Below the pieces are notes generated by a model. The model made no database searches and had not been told where the DNA came from. It worked only from the letters and a program-made list of their open reading frames with translations. 64,000 bases of DNA from Herbidospora solisilvae (GTDB lineage Bacteria; Actinomycetota; Actinomycetes; Streptosporangiales; Streptosporangiaceae): assembly GCF_009901565.1 (NCBI RefSeq), contig NZ_WXEW01000007.1, positions 62,001-126,000 of the forward strand, given 5' to 3'. The translations under genes were made by a program, and so were the position numbers. This document shows positions 1 to 10,423 of the stretch, piece after piece; the first letter of the stretch is position 1, and the number at the start of each line of letters is the position of its first letter.

Positions 1-1112
1 ACCTCGCGGCGGCCGAAGTCGAACACGTAGGTGCCCCAGTCGGGGTGCTCGCCGCGGTGGGGGTCGGCGTGCTCGTACAGGGGAGTGCCGTCGAAGCGCG
101 CCAGGGCCCACTCGTCCATCGGGAAGTGGGCCGGCACCCAGTCGACGATGACCCCGACGCCCGCCTGGTGCAGCGCGTCGACCAGGGCGCGGAACTCGTC
201 GGGGGAGCCGAACCGGGAGGTCGGCGCGTAGTAGGAGGTGACCTGGTAACCCCACGACCCGCCGAACGGGTGCTCGGCGACCGGCATGAACTCGACGTGG
301 GTGAACCCCATCTCGGTCACGTACGCGGTCAGCTGGTCGGCCAGTTCGAGGTAGGACAACCCCGGGCGCCAGGAGCCCAGGTGCACCTCGTAGGTCGACA
401 TCGGCTCCTTGAGCGCGTCGCGGCCCGCGCGGGCGGCCATCCACTCCTCGTCGTTCCAGGTGTAGGACGACTCGTCGACGACCGAGGCGGTCAGCGGCGG
501 CACCTCGGTGCGCCGCGCCATCGGGTCGGCCTTGCCCCGCCACACCCCGTCGACGCCCAGGATCTCGAACTTGTAGCGGGTGCCGGCCCCCACGCCGGGG
601 ATGAACAGCTCCCACACCCCGGCCGAGCCCAGCGACCGCATCGGGTGGCCGCCGCCGTTCCAGTGGTTGAAGTCGCCGATCACCCGTACGCCCAGCGCGT
701 TGGGCGCCCACACCGCGAAGGCGGTGCCGGGTTCGTCCTCGTGGGTCAGCACCCGCGCGCCGAGCACCTCCCACAGGCGCTCGTGGCGGCCCTCGCCGAT
801 CAGGTGCAGGTCGACCTCGCCGAGCGTCGGCCAGTGGCGGTAGGGGTCGCCGGCCTCGATCGGCTCGCCGCCCTCGTACTTCACCCGCAGCCGGTAGGCA
901 GGGATCTTGTCCAGGCCCGGCAGGAGGACTTCGAAGACGCCGAACTCGACGTGCGCCAGGGCGTGGGCCTCCCCGTCGACCAGCGCCTCGACCGTCTCCG
1001 CGAACGGCCGCAGCACCCGGATGACCACGCCCTCGCCCGTCAGATGGGCGCCCAGGATCGAGTGGGGGTCGTGGTGGGCGCCGCCGGCGAGACGGTCCAA
1101 GTCGTTCCTCAT
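1..1112 (-). CDS. glgB: 1,4-alpha-glucan branching enzyme GlgB (5' part only)
   Basis: Transfers alpha-1,4-linked chains to alpha-1,6 positions, making the branches of the GlgE-pathway alpha-glucan in the cytoplasm. Reading the minus strand from the ATG at 1112 gives 370 codons with no stop before the window edge, so the catalytic half is missing. The N-terminal modules are visible: a GlgB N-domain, then a CBM48-like segment ([16 protein letters not shown]), then the start of the GH13 barrel ([25 protein letters not shown], and the first GH13 motif VDWVPAHFP). The start follows the maltokinase stop by 12 nt and has only a weak purine stretch before it, consistent with translation as the last gene of the glgE-treS-mak-glgB operon. 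Identity is clear; the truncation is a window artefact. Confidence 0.96.
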   Translation of the reverse strand, partial: MRNDLDRLAGGAHHDPHSILGAHLTGEGVVIRVLRPFAETVEALVDGEAHALAHVEFGVFEVLLPGLDKIPAYRLRVKYEGGEPIEAGDPYRHWPTLGEVDLHLIGEGRHERLWEVLGARVLTHEDEPGTAFAVWAPNALGVRVIGDFNHWNGGGHPMRSLGSAGVWELFIPGVGAGTRYKFEILGVDGVWRGKADPMARRTEVPPLTASVVDESSYTWNDEEWMAARAGRDALKEPMSTYEVHLGSWRPGLSYLELADQLTAYVTEMGFTHVEFMPVAEHPFGGSWGYQVTSYYAPTSRFGSPDEFRALVDALHQAGVGVIVDWVPAHFPMDEWALARFDGTPLYEHADPHRGEHPDWGTYVFDFGRRE

Positions 1113-1124
1113 CTATGCCAACTC

Positions 1125-2474
1125 TCAGTGTTTCGTGGTGAACGCCGCCAGGGGGATCGGCAGCCAGGACGGCCGGTTGCGCGCTTCGTAGACCACCTCG
1201 TAGACGGCCTTGGCGAGTTCCAGCGCGCGCATCATCACGACGTCGGCGGGGCGCAGCTCGCCGCCCGACCTCGTGTACCCGGACAGGAAGGCGGCCCGGT
1301 TGCGCACCGCCCACTCCTCAGCCCGGTCTTCCAGCGTCTCCGCGTCGGGGTGGTCGGCCAGCAGGTGGCGGGCGGCGTACTCGAAGGAGCGCAGCATGCC
1401 CGCGACGTCCCGCAGCGGCGAGTGGAGCGCGCGGCGCTCGGCCAGCGGCTGCCCCGGTTCACCCTCGAAGTCCAGCACGATCCAGTCGTCGTAGGTCCGC
1501 ATGACCTGGCCGAGGTGGTAGTCGCCGTGCACCCGCTGCACCAGGACCGGCTCGTCGATCGAGGCCAGCAGGTCGTAGGCCTCCCGGGCCACGTCGGCGT
1601 GGTCGGCCAGCGCCGGGACCTCCGCGACCGCCCGCTCCAGCTGGGCGAGGTACAACTCGGCCATCGAGTGGATCTCGTCGGGGTCGAGGGCGTCGTACCC
1701 GAAGGCCTCCCGCATCTCGCGGTGGACCTCGGCGGTGGCGACGCCGAGCCGTTCGGCCTCGGCGGCGAAGTCGCCCCCGGCGTCGCCCGCCGACACCTCG
1801 CGCGGGGTGGCGTAGAGATCGCGGACGCTGGTCAGCGCCATCGCCCAGCCCTCGCTGGCGCCCCCGAGGAACGCCTGCATGATCGCCAGGGTGGTGGTCT
1901 CGCCGTCGATCGTGCCCTCGACCCAGCCGAAGGGCCGGGCCACGTGGTGGGAGCCCTCGTCGGCCAGCGCCCGGACGATCTCCAGCTCGGGGTTCATCCC
2001 CGGGATGACCACGCGGAACATCTTGAGGATGTACTGGTCGCCGAAGACGATCGAGGTGTTCGACTGTTCGGCGGTCATCACCAGGCTGCGCTGGGAGGTG
2101 TCGATCTCCGCCTCGGGCGCCCGGTGGAAGCTCAGCGGGCCGACGGTCGCGTCGCGGGCGATGCCGTGGAGCAGCCGGCCCATGAGTTCGGCGTCGTGGG
2201 CGGCGTCGTACACGTCGCGTTCACGGCCGTCCCACTCGCAGCGGCCGATGAAGACGTGCCGGAGCCTGCTGCTCAGCCCGTCGCGCAGCCCCAGCAGGAG
2301 CTGGTATCGGGTCGTGCGGTCGCCCTGGACCACCTTGACGATCAGATGGGCCAGGGCGGGGTCGCCGTCCATGAGCGGGACGGTGGACTCGATCGACAGA
2401 TCGTCGATCGGCCGCCCCTTACCGGCGAACCATCGTTGATCGGCGATCCATCCGGTAAGGAGCTCGGCAAGCAC
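1125..2474 (-). CDS. mak: Maltokinase (Pep2/Mak)
   Basis: ATP-dependent kinase that converts maltose from TreS to maltose-1-phosphate, the donor for GlgE. The protein has 449 aa, the usual length of a stand-alone maltokinase. An N-terminal lid (DQRWFAGKGR near residue 12) precedes an aminoglycoside-phosphotransferase-like fold with the catalytic loop HGDYHLGQ (His316, Asp318) and the metal motif DFEGEP about 20 residues later. The start is a GTG at 2474, only 3 nt after the treS stop, with a GGGAGGA ribosome site inside the end of treS, so the two genes are translationally linked. In some bacteria this domain is fused to TreS; here it is separate. The name pep2 is used in Streptomyces. Confidence 0.96.
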   Translation of the reverse strand: MLAELLTGWIADQRWFAGKGRPIDDLSIESTVPLMDGDPALAHLIVKVVQGDRTTRYQLLLGLRDGLSSRLRHVFIGRCEWDGRERDVYDAAHDAELMGRLLHGIARDATVGPLSFHRAPEAEIDTSQRSLVMTAEQSNTSIVFGDQYILKMFRVVIPGMNPELEIVRALADEGSHHVARPFGWVEGTIDGETTTLAIMQAFLGGASEGWAMALTSVRDLYATPREVSAGDAGGDFAAEAERLGVATAEVHREMREAFGYDALDPDEIHSMAELYLAQLERAVAEVPALADHADVAREAYDLLASIDEPVLVQRVHGDYHLGQVMRTYDDWIVLDFEGEPGQPLAERRALHSPLRDVAGMLRSFEYAARHLLADHPDAETLEDRAEEWAVRNRAAFLSGYTRSGGELRPADVVMMRALELAKAVYEVVYEARNRPSWLPIPLAAFTTKH

Positions 2475-2477
2475 TTT

Positions 2478-4211
<1,734 letters not shown>

Positions 4212-4244
4212 CTGTGGACTCCCCGGTTGTGCAGGCTGCGGTTT

Positions 4245-6326
4245 CTAAGGGCGGTGCGCTGACCCGTGACGCAGCGTGAAGATGTGTGCAGGATTGACAT
4301 GCGGATCGAGACGCACGTAGTTGGCCTGCCGCCAGCGGTACGACTCGCCCGACAGCTCGTCGTCGACGACGAACTCGGCATGCCAGTCGAGACCCAGGGC
4401 CGGCATGTCCAAGAAGACGGTGCCCTCGTGGGTGTTGTGCGGATCAAGATTGACGACCGTCAGCACGACGTCGCCTATGGCGTGCCTTCGTGTGGCCGTG
4501 TCGTAGGCGCCCGGCAGCCGCTTTGAGAAGCAGATCACGGCCGGCTGGTCGACGCTGTGAAACCGTAGATTACGCAATTCCTGCAGGGCCGGGTGGGCTC
4601 TTCTGAACAAATTCAGCTGCGTGATGAACGGCGCCAGGCTACAGCCCTCACGTTCGGCCGCCTGCCAGTCACGGGGCCGGTACTGGTACTTCTCGCTGTC
4701 GAGGTACTCCTCGCTGCCGGGGCGTACCGGGACGTTCTCCCCCAGTTCGTAACCTGCGTACACGCCCCAGGTCGGCGACATCATCGCCGCCAGGACCGCC
4801 CGGATCTTGAACGCGGGCAGCCCGCCGTGCTGCAGGTACTCGTGGAGGATGTCGGGCGTGTTGACGAACAGGTTCGGCCGCATGAAGTGGGCCGTCTCGC
4901 GCGAGAGCTCGGTCAGGTACTCCTCGAGCTCCGGCTTGCTGTTGCGCCACGTGTAGTAGGTGTACGACTGGTGGAACCCGACCCGCCCCAGGGTCTGCAT
5001 CATGGCCGGCCGGGTGAAGGCCTCGGCCAGGAACAGCACGTCGGGGTCGGTGTTGCGGATGTCACGCAGCAGCCGCTCCCAGAACGCCACCGGCTTGGTG
5101 TGGGGGTTGTCGACCCGGAAGATCCGCACCCCGTGGTCCATCCAGTGGCGCACCACCCGCAGGACCTCGCGGTAGATGCCCTCGGGGTCCTTGTCGAAGT
5201 TCAGGGGATAGATGTCCTGGTACTTCTTCGGCGGGTTCTCCGCGTACGCGATGCTCCCGTCGGCCCGGATGTTGAACCACTCGGGGTGCTCCTTGACCCA
5301 CGGGTGGTCGGGCGAGCACTGCAGCGCCAGGTCGAGCGCGATCTCCATGCCGAGCTCGCGGGTGCGCGCCACGAAGGAGTCGAAGTCGTCGATCGTGCCC
5401 AGGTCGGGGTGGACGGCGTCGTGCCCGCCCTCGTCGGAGCCGATCGCCCACGGGCTGCCGGGGTCGTAGGGCTCGGGCGTGAGAGTGTTGTTCGGGCCCT
5501 TCCGGTACGCCGTCCCGATCGGATGGATCGGCGGCAGGTAGACCACGTCGAAGCCCATCTGGGCGACCGCCGGGAGACGCTTCTCGGCCGTCTTGAACGT
5601 GCCCGACTTGGGGGCGACGCCCTCTTCGACGATCGCGCCCTCGGAGCGCGGGAAGAACTCGTACCAGGACCCGAACAGCGCCCGCCTGCGGTCGACCATG
5701 ACCTTGTGGCGGACGGTCCGGGTGACCAGCTCACGCAGCGGGTGGGCGGCGATCAGGGCCTGCGTCTCGGGCAGCTGCGCGGCGGCGAACCGAGCCCGCG
5801 GGTCGACGTCGTCGTCGCGCAGCCGGGCGGCCATCGCCTGCAGCGCGGCCCGGTGGCCGCAGACGGGGTCCTTGGGCTTCGCCTTCGTGGTCGTCTTGCG
5901 CGCTCTGAGCGGGGCGTCCGGGCAGTCGGCGGCGCGCACCGCCTTGGCGGCGCGGTCGAACAGCCGCGCGCCCTCCTCGCACATCAGATCGGAGTCGAGC
6001 CCACGCGGGATCTTGATCCCGGCGTCGTGCAGCCAGGTCGCGATCGGGTCGCTCCAGGCCTCGACACGGTAGGACCACAATCCCTCCGCGGGCAGCGTGA
6101 CGTCGACGCCCCACCGGTCGGTGCCGGGCGCGAGCTCCCGCATGGGTCTCAGGCGGCCGGGCACGCCGTCGGGATCGAAGAGCACGACCCCGGCGGCCAC
6201 CGCGTCGTGTCCCTCGCGGAACACGGTCGCGGTGATCTCGAAGGATTCCCCGGCGGCGGCCTTCGCGGGTCGCTTCCCGCAGTCGACGACGGGATGGATG
6301 TCCTGGATTGGGATTCTTCCGATCAT
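4245..6326 (-). CDS. glgE: Alpha-1,4-glucan:maltose-1-phosphate maltosyltransferase GlgE
   Basis: Extends alpha-1,4-glucan using maltose-1-phosphate; it is the committing step of the GlgE pathway. The protein has 693 aa, typical of actinobacterial GlgE. A beta-sandwich N-domain is followed by an insert with a Lys-rich, Thr-rich stretch near residue 140 and then a GH13_3 barrel. The nucleophile is Asp406 in FRVDNPHTKP and the acid is Glu435 in LAEAFTRP; their 29-residue spacing equals that of Asp394/Glu423 in S. coelicolor GlgE as I recall it. The ATG at 6326 is first in the operon. A minus-strand TACGTT (forward 6335-6340) ends 8 nt before it, so the transcript may be leaderless. Confidence 0.97.
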   Translation of the reverse strand: MIGRIPIQDIHPVVDCGKRPAKAAAGESFEITATVFREGHDAVAAGVVLFDPDGVPGRLRPMRELAPGTDRWGVDVTLPAEGLWSYRVEAWSDPIATWLHDAGIKIPRGLDSDLMCEEGARLFDRAAKAVRAADCPDAPLRARKTTTKAKPKDPVCGHRAALQAMAARLRDDDVDPRARFAAAQLPETQALIAAHPLRELVTRTVRHKVMVDRRRALFGSWYEFFPRSEGAIVEEGVAPKSGTFKTAEKRLPAVAQMGFDVVYLPPIHPIGTAYRKGPNNTLTPEPYDPGSPWAIGSDEGGHDAVHPDLGTIDDFDSFVARTRELGMEIALDLALQCSPDHPWVKEHPEWFNIRADGSIAYAENPPKKYQDIYPLNFDKDPEGIYREVLRVVRHWMDHGVRIFRVDNPHTKPVAFWERLLRDIRNTDPDVLFLAEAFTRPAMMQTLGRVGFHQSYTYYTWRNSKPELEEYLTELSRETAHFMRPNLFVNTPDILHEYLQHGGLPAFKIRAVLAAMMSPTWGVYAGYELGENVPVRPGSEEYLDSEKYQYRPRDWQAAEREGCSLAPFITQLNLFRRAHPALQELRNLRFHSVDQPAVICFSKRLPGAYDTATRRHAIGDVVLTVVNLDPHNTHEGTVFLDMPALGLDWHAEFVVDDELSGESYRWRQANYVRLDPHVNPAHIFTLRHGSAHRP

Positions 6327-6675
6327 CGTTTCTCAACGTAGCGACGGCACGCCCGGTACCGCCGGAGTCCACGGGGCAATTGTCGATCTTTGCTCTGTCT
6401 TGAGGCAGCACGAATCACAGCCCGCTGACCGGACCACTCGCTCGTACTGGAGTTGCCCTAATGCTCCCCCTTTACCCGCCAGAATGAAAGTCAGTCCGGC
6501 CGGTCAAACCCGCGTGTCATCCACGGGTCTCCGGAGGTTCGTGCGACGTACACGTACTCACCGTCACCAGGGTCGTTCGGTGAGGTTTGAGCAGGTATGC
6601 CAATGGTGAGTTCGCACTGTGTGGCGCGAAGTTCCGGCCACATCCACCCCCTCCGATCGCCTAGGGTCTGGCCAC
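6327..6675. promoter_or_regulatory. Divergent control region between glgE and glgP
   Basis: This 349-nt region holds no credible gene. On the minus strand TACGTT (6335-6340) stands 8 nt before the glgE ATG. On the plus strand TAGGGT (6662-6667) stands 8 nt before the glgP GTG. Both fit the -10 element of leaderless promoters; no good -35 is visible. Two small inverted repeats lie between them: an ACCCG/CGGGT hairpin near 6508-6529 and TCACCG...CGGTGA near 6559-6584. Their role is unknown. Confidence 0.5.
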
Positions 6676-9273
6676 GTGAGAGCTATACGCAGGTTCACCG
6701 TCCGTACCGTCCTTCCGGCCGAGCTCGCGCCGCTTGGCGAGCTGGTCCAGAATCTCCGCTGGTCATGGCACCCGGAGACGATGGACCTGTTCGCCGAGGT
6801 CGACCCCGAGGTCTGGGAGCGGGTCGAGCACGACCCCGTGGCCCTCCTCGGCGCCGTCTCGGCCGAGAGGCTCCGCGCCCTGGCCCAGGACCGGCGCTTC
6901 CTGCGCCGCCTGGCCGACGCCGCCGACGACCTCCGCGAGTACATGACGGCGCCGCGCTGGTACCAGACGCTGGAGGACGCGCCCGCCGCCGTCGGCTACT
7001 TCTCTCCCGAATACGGCATCGCCGCCGCCCTTCCCCAGTATTCGGGCGGCCTGGGCATCCTGGCCGGCGACCACCTGAAGGCCGCCTCCGACCTCGGCGT
7101 GCCGATCCTGGGCGTCGGCCTGCTCTACCGGCACGGCTACTTCACCCAGTCGCTGTCACCCGAGGGCTGGCAGCAGGAGCACTACCCCTCCCTCGACCCG
7201 GGCGGCCTCCCCCTGACCCTCCTCAAGGAGGAGGACGGCAGCCCGGCCCGCATCCGCATCAGCCTCCCGGGCGGCACCGGCCTGCACGCCCAGATCTGGG
7301 TCGCCCAGGTCGGCCGCATCCCGCTGCTGCTGCTCGACTCCGACGTGGCCGACAACGACACCACCGCCCGCGACGTCACCGACCGCCTCTACGGCGGCGG
7401 CGGCGACCACCGCCTGCTCCAGGAGCTCCTCCTGGGCATCGGCGGCGTGCGGGCCATCCGCGCCTACTGCCGGATCACCGGCCACCCCGAGCCCCAGGTC
7501 TTCCACACCAACGAGGGCCACGCCGGGTTCCTCGGCCTGGAGCGCATCCGCGAGCTCACCGAGGCCCGCCTGTCGTTCGACGAGGCCCTGGAGGCGGTCC
7601 GCGCCGGCACCGTGTTCACCACCCACACCCCGGTCCCGGCCGGCATCGACCGGTTCCCGGCAGACATGATCGCCCGCCAGTTCGGCGGCGACAACGCCTG
7701 GCCGACCGTGCCGGTCGACCGCGTCCTCGCCCTCGGCGCCGAGCCCGACTCCGGCGACGGGGAGAAGGCGGTCTTCAACATGGCCGTCATGGGCATGCGC
7801 CTGGCCCAGCGGGTCAACGGCGTGTCGGTCCTGCACGGCGAGGTCAGCCGGGGCATGTTCCAGGGCCTGTGGCCGGGCTTCGACCTGTCGGAGATCCCGA
7901 TCGGCTCGATCACCAACGGCGTGCACGCCCCCACGTGGGTCGGCCGCGAGGTCATGGAGCTGGCCGGCAGGGAGCTGCCGACGATCGTCGAGCGGGCCCA
8001 GGGCTGGGAGGGCGTCCAGAAGCTCTCCGACGGCGACCTGTGGACCATCCGCGGGCAGCTGCGCGCCAACCTGGTCACCGAGGCCCGCAAGCGCCTGCGC
8101 CGGTCGTGGCGGCAGCGCGGGGCCTCCGACGCCGAGCTGACCTGGACCGACGAGGCCCTGTCGCCCGACGTGCTGACCATCGGCTTCGCCCGCCGGGTGC
8201 CCTCCTACAAGCGGCTCACGCTGATGCTGCGCGACCCCGAGCGGCTGCGCGGGCTGCTGCTCGACCCGGTCAAGCCGGTCCAGATCGTGATCGCCGGCAA
8301 GGCCCACCCGGCCGACGAGGGCGGCAAGAAGCTCATCCAGCAGATCATCAAGTTCGCCGACATGGAGGACGTGCGCCACCGCATCGTCTTCCTGCCCGAC
8401 TACGACATGACCGTCGGCCAGCTGCTCGTCCAGGGTTGCGACGTCTGGATGAACAACCCGCTGCGCCCGCTGGAGGCGTGCGGCACCTCCGGCATGAAGG
8501 CCGCCCTCAACGGCGGCCTGAACCTGTCGATCCGCGACGGCTGGTGGGACGAGTGGTTCGACGGCAACAACGGCTGGGCCATCCCGACCGCCGACGGCGT
8601 CTCCGACCCCGAGCGGCGTGATGAGCTGGAGGCCTCGGCCCTCTACGACCTGATCGAGCGCGAGGTCGCCGACCGGTTCTACGACCGGGCCGCCGACGGC
8701 CTGCCGCGCCGCTGGCTGGAGATGGTCAAGCACACCCTCAGCTCGCTCGGGCCGAAGGTGCTGGCCGGCCGGATGCTGCGCGACTACGTCGTCGAGCTCT
8801 ACAGCCCGGCGGCCGGCGCCGCCAAGGCGCTGTCGGGCGACGGCTACGCCCAGGCCAAGGCGTTCGCGGCCTGGAAGCTGCGGGTCTCGCAGGCCTGGCC
8901 CGCCGTCCGGGTCGAGCACGTCGAGACGGCCGGCATCGGCGACACCCCGGAACTGGGGGCCGCCATGGAGGTCAACGCCACGATCGCGCTGGGCGAGTTG
9001 TCGCCCGACGACGTCGAGGTGCAGGCCGCCTACGGCCGGGTCGGCCAGCACGACGAGCTGATCGAGCCCAACCACGTGAAGCTGACCGTCGGCTCGCTCG
9101 ACGACGACGGCCACGCCACCTTCACCGGGGTGATCCCGCTCGACCGGACCGGCGCGTTCGGCTACTCGGTGCGGGTGGTGCCCTTCCACCCGCTGATGGC
9201 CTCGCCCGCCGAGCTCGGCCTGATCGCGGTGCCCGAGGAGCCGGCCGGCATGACCAACGGCACTCTTCGCTGA
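6676..9273 (+). CDS. glgP: Alpha-glucan (maltodextrin) phosphorylase GlgP
   Basis: Phosphorolytically shortens alpha-1,4-glucans to glucose-1-phosphate, opposing the divergent GlgE operon. From the GTG at 6676 the protein has 865 aa and starts MRAIRRFTVRTVLP, with the DUF3417-type N-domain of the actinobacterial/archaeal phosphorylase class. The PLP lysine is Lys608 in CGTSGMKAALNGG; other family blocks are GYFSPEYGI, YSGGLGILAGDHLK and THTPVPAG. An in-frame ATG 57 nt upstream (6619) was not used, because TAGGGT at 6662-6667 points to a leaderless start at 6676 and the extra residues do not look like family sequence. A strong hairpin follows the stop. Confidence 0.95.
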   Translation: MRAIRRFTVRTVLPAELAPLGELVQNLRWSWHPETMDLFAEVDPEVWERVEHDPVALLGAVSAERLRALAQDRRFLRRLADAADDLREYMTAPRWYQTLEDAPAAVGYFSPEYGIAAALPQYSGGLGILAGDHLKAASDLGVPILGVGLLYRHGYFTQSLSPEGWQQEHYPSLDPGGLPLTLLKEEDGSPARIRISLPGGTGLHAQIWVAQVGRIPLLLLDSDVADNDTTARDVTDRLYGGGGDHRLLQELLLGIGGVRAIRAYCRITGHPEPQVFHTNEGHAGFLGLERIRELTEARLSFDEALEAVRAGTVFTTHTPVPAGIDRFPADMIARQFGGDNAWPTVPVDRVLALGAEPDSGDGEKAVFNMAVMGMRLAQRVNGVSVLHGEVSRGMFQGLWPGFDLSEIPIGSITNGVHAPTWVGREVMELAGRELPTIVERAQGWEGVQKLSDGDLWTIRGQLRANLVTEARKRLRRSWRQRGASDAELTWTDEALSPDVLTIGFARRVPSYKRLTLMLRDPERLRGLLLDPVKPVQIVIAGKAHPADEGGKKLIQQIIKFADMEDVRHRIVFLPDYDMTVGQLLVQGCDVWMNNPLRPLEACGTSGMKAALNGGLNLSIRDGWWDEWFDGNNGWAIPTADGVSDPERRDELEASALYDLIEREVADRFYDRAADGLPRRWLEMVKHTLSSLGPKVLAGRMLRDYVVELYSPAAGAAKALSGDGYAQAKAFAAWKLRVSQAWPAVRVEHVETAGIGDTPELGAAMEVNATIALGELSPDDVEVQAAYGRVGQHDELIEPNHVKLTVGSLDDDGHATFTGVIPLDRTGAFGYSVRVVPFHPLMASPAELGLIAVPEEPAGMTNGTLR

Positions 9274-9285
9274 GGATCTACCTTC

Positions 9286-9318
9286 GGGCCCGGTTCCCCT
9301 GGCGGGGGAACCGGGCCC
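9286..9318 (+). terminator. Intrinsic terminator-like hairpin after glgP
   Basis: A perfect 14-bp stem (9286-9299 pairing with 9305-9318, GGGCCCGGTTCCCC on the left arm) with a 5-nt loop starts 12 nt after the glgP stop. No long T-run follows, as is common for actinobacterial terminators. Confidence 0.75.
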
Positions 9319-9380
9319 GTGCGGTTATTGTGACCATTGGGTGCGGAACGTTCCTCGCATCCCGGCTAGGGTTGCCGCTC

Positions 9381-9581
9381 ATGCGGTCCGTCCTCCGCCT
9401 CATCCTTCGTGTGCTCGCCCCGCCCCGGCTGCGCCGGGCCGTCCGCGTCCGGGTCGACGCCCGGTACGTCACCCGGGCCGACCACGCACAGGACATGAAG
9501 GAGGCGCTGTGGGAGATCCAGATGCTCCGCCGGGAAGTGGTGGCGCTGCGCCGTGAGGTCGAACGATTGCGGAGCTACTGA
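9381..9581 (+). CDS. Small basic protein with C-terminal coiled coil
   Basis: A 66-residue protein that I do not recognise. The first ~30 residues are hydrophobic and arginine-rich (MRSVLRLILRVLAPPRLRRA), suggesting an amphipathic membrane- or nucleic-acid-binding segment. The last ~30 form a clear heptad pattern (MLRREVVALRREVERLR), predicted to be a coiled coil. The ATG at 9381 stands 8 nt after TAGGGT (9367-9372), so it is probably the leaderless first gene of the operon. Its stop overlaps the next start (TGATG), which argues that it is translated and functionally tied to the D-aminopeptidase downstream. A longer in-frame ATG at 9330 lies before the -10 element and was rejected. Confidence 0.65.
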   Translation: MRSVLRLILRVLAPPRLRRAVRVRVDARYVTRADHAQDMKEALWEIQMLRREVVALRREVERLRSY

Positions 9582-10423
9582 TGCGGGTTTACCTGTCCGT
9601 CGACATGGAGGGCGTCACCGGGCTCACCGACCCCGAGGAGATGCACCACGGCGGCCGGGGCTACGAGCGCGGTTGTGAGTTCATGACCGGCGACGCCAAC
9701 GCCGTCATCCGGGGCGCGTTCGCCGCCGGGGCGACGCAGGTGCTTGTCAACGACGCCCACGGTTCGACCAGGAACCTGCGCATCGACCGGCTCGACCCGC
9801 GCGCCACCCTCATCCGGGGCCCCGGCAAACCCCACCGCATGGGCCAGGGCCTCACCGAGGGCTTCGACGCCGCGATCTTCGCGGGCTACCACGCGCGGGC
9901 CGGGGTCTCCCACGGCGTGCTCAACCACACGTGGATGGGCAAGGAGATCCAGAACGTCTGGCTGAACGGCGAGATCTGCGGCGAGACCCGGCTGGTGTCG
10001 GCGTTCGCCGGGTCCGTCGGGGTGCCGGTCGTGCTGGTCACCGGCGACGTCGCGGTCTGCGAGGAGGCGCGCGAGGTGCTCGGCGACGTCGAGACGGTCG
10101 CCGTCAAACAGGGCATCGACATGTTCGCCGCCGAGCTGCTGCCGATCGCCGTGGCCCAGCGGAAGATCGAGGAGTCGACCGTCACCGCCCTCAACCGGCT
10201 GACCGACTTCCGGCCCTATGCGATCGAGCCGCCGTACACGCTCGAAGTGGAGTGGAACAGCACCGCCATCGCCTCGGCCTGCGCGATCATCCCGGGAACC
10301 CGGCGCAAATCGGCAAGGAACACCGAGTTCACAACGCCCGACTACCGGGAGATCATGGCACTCTTCGGGCTGTACGCCATGATCGCCGGCCAGGTCGCGT
10401 GCGGAAGCGGTGTATATGGGTGA
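9581..10423 (+). CDS. M55-family D-aminopeptidase (DppA-like)
   Basis: Zinc peptidase predicted to release N-terminal D-amino acids, typically D-Ala, from short peptides in the cytoplasm. The protein has 280 aa, the family length. The zinc-binding set of B. subtilis DppA is conserved at identical positions: Asp8 and Glu10 in SVDMEG, His60 in NDAH and His104 in GYHARAG, plus a Glu in NGEICGE (residues 129-135). The gene overlaps the small coiled-coil gene upstream by one base and the amine oxidase gene downstream by four (GTGA). Unlike dpp operons there is no dipeptide transporter beside it, so the substrate probably comes from cell-wall turnover or a local peptide rather than uptake; that is inference. 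Confidence 0.92.
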   Translation: MRVYLSVDMEGVTGLTDPEEMHHGGRGYERGCEFMTGDANAVIRGAFAAGATQVLVNDAHGSTRNLRIDRLDPRATLIRGPGKPHRMGQGLTEGFDAAIFAGYHARAGVSHGVLNHTWMGKEIQNVWLNGEICGETRLVSAFAGSVGVPVVLVTGDVAVCEEAREVLGDVETVAVKQGIDMFAAELLPIAVAQRKIEESTVTALNRLTDFRPYAIEPPYTLEVEWNSTAIASACAIIPGTRRKSARNTEFTTPDYREIMALFGLYAMIAGQVACGSGVYG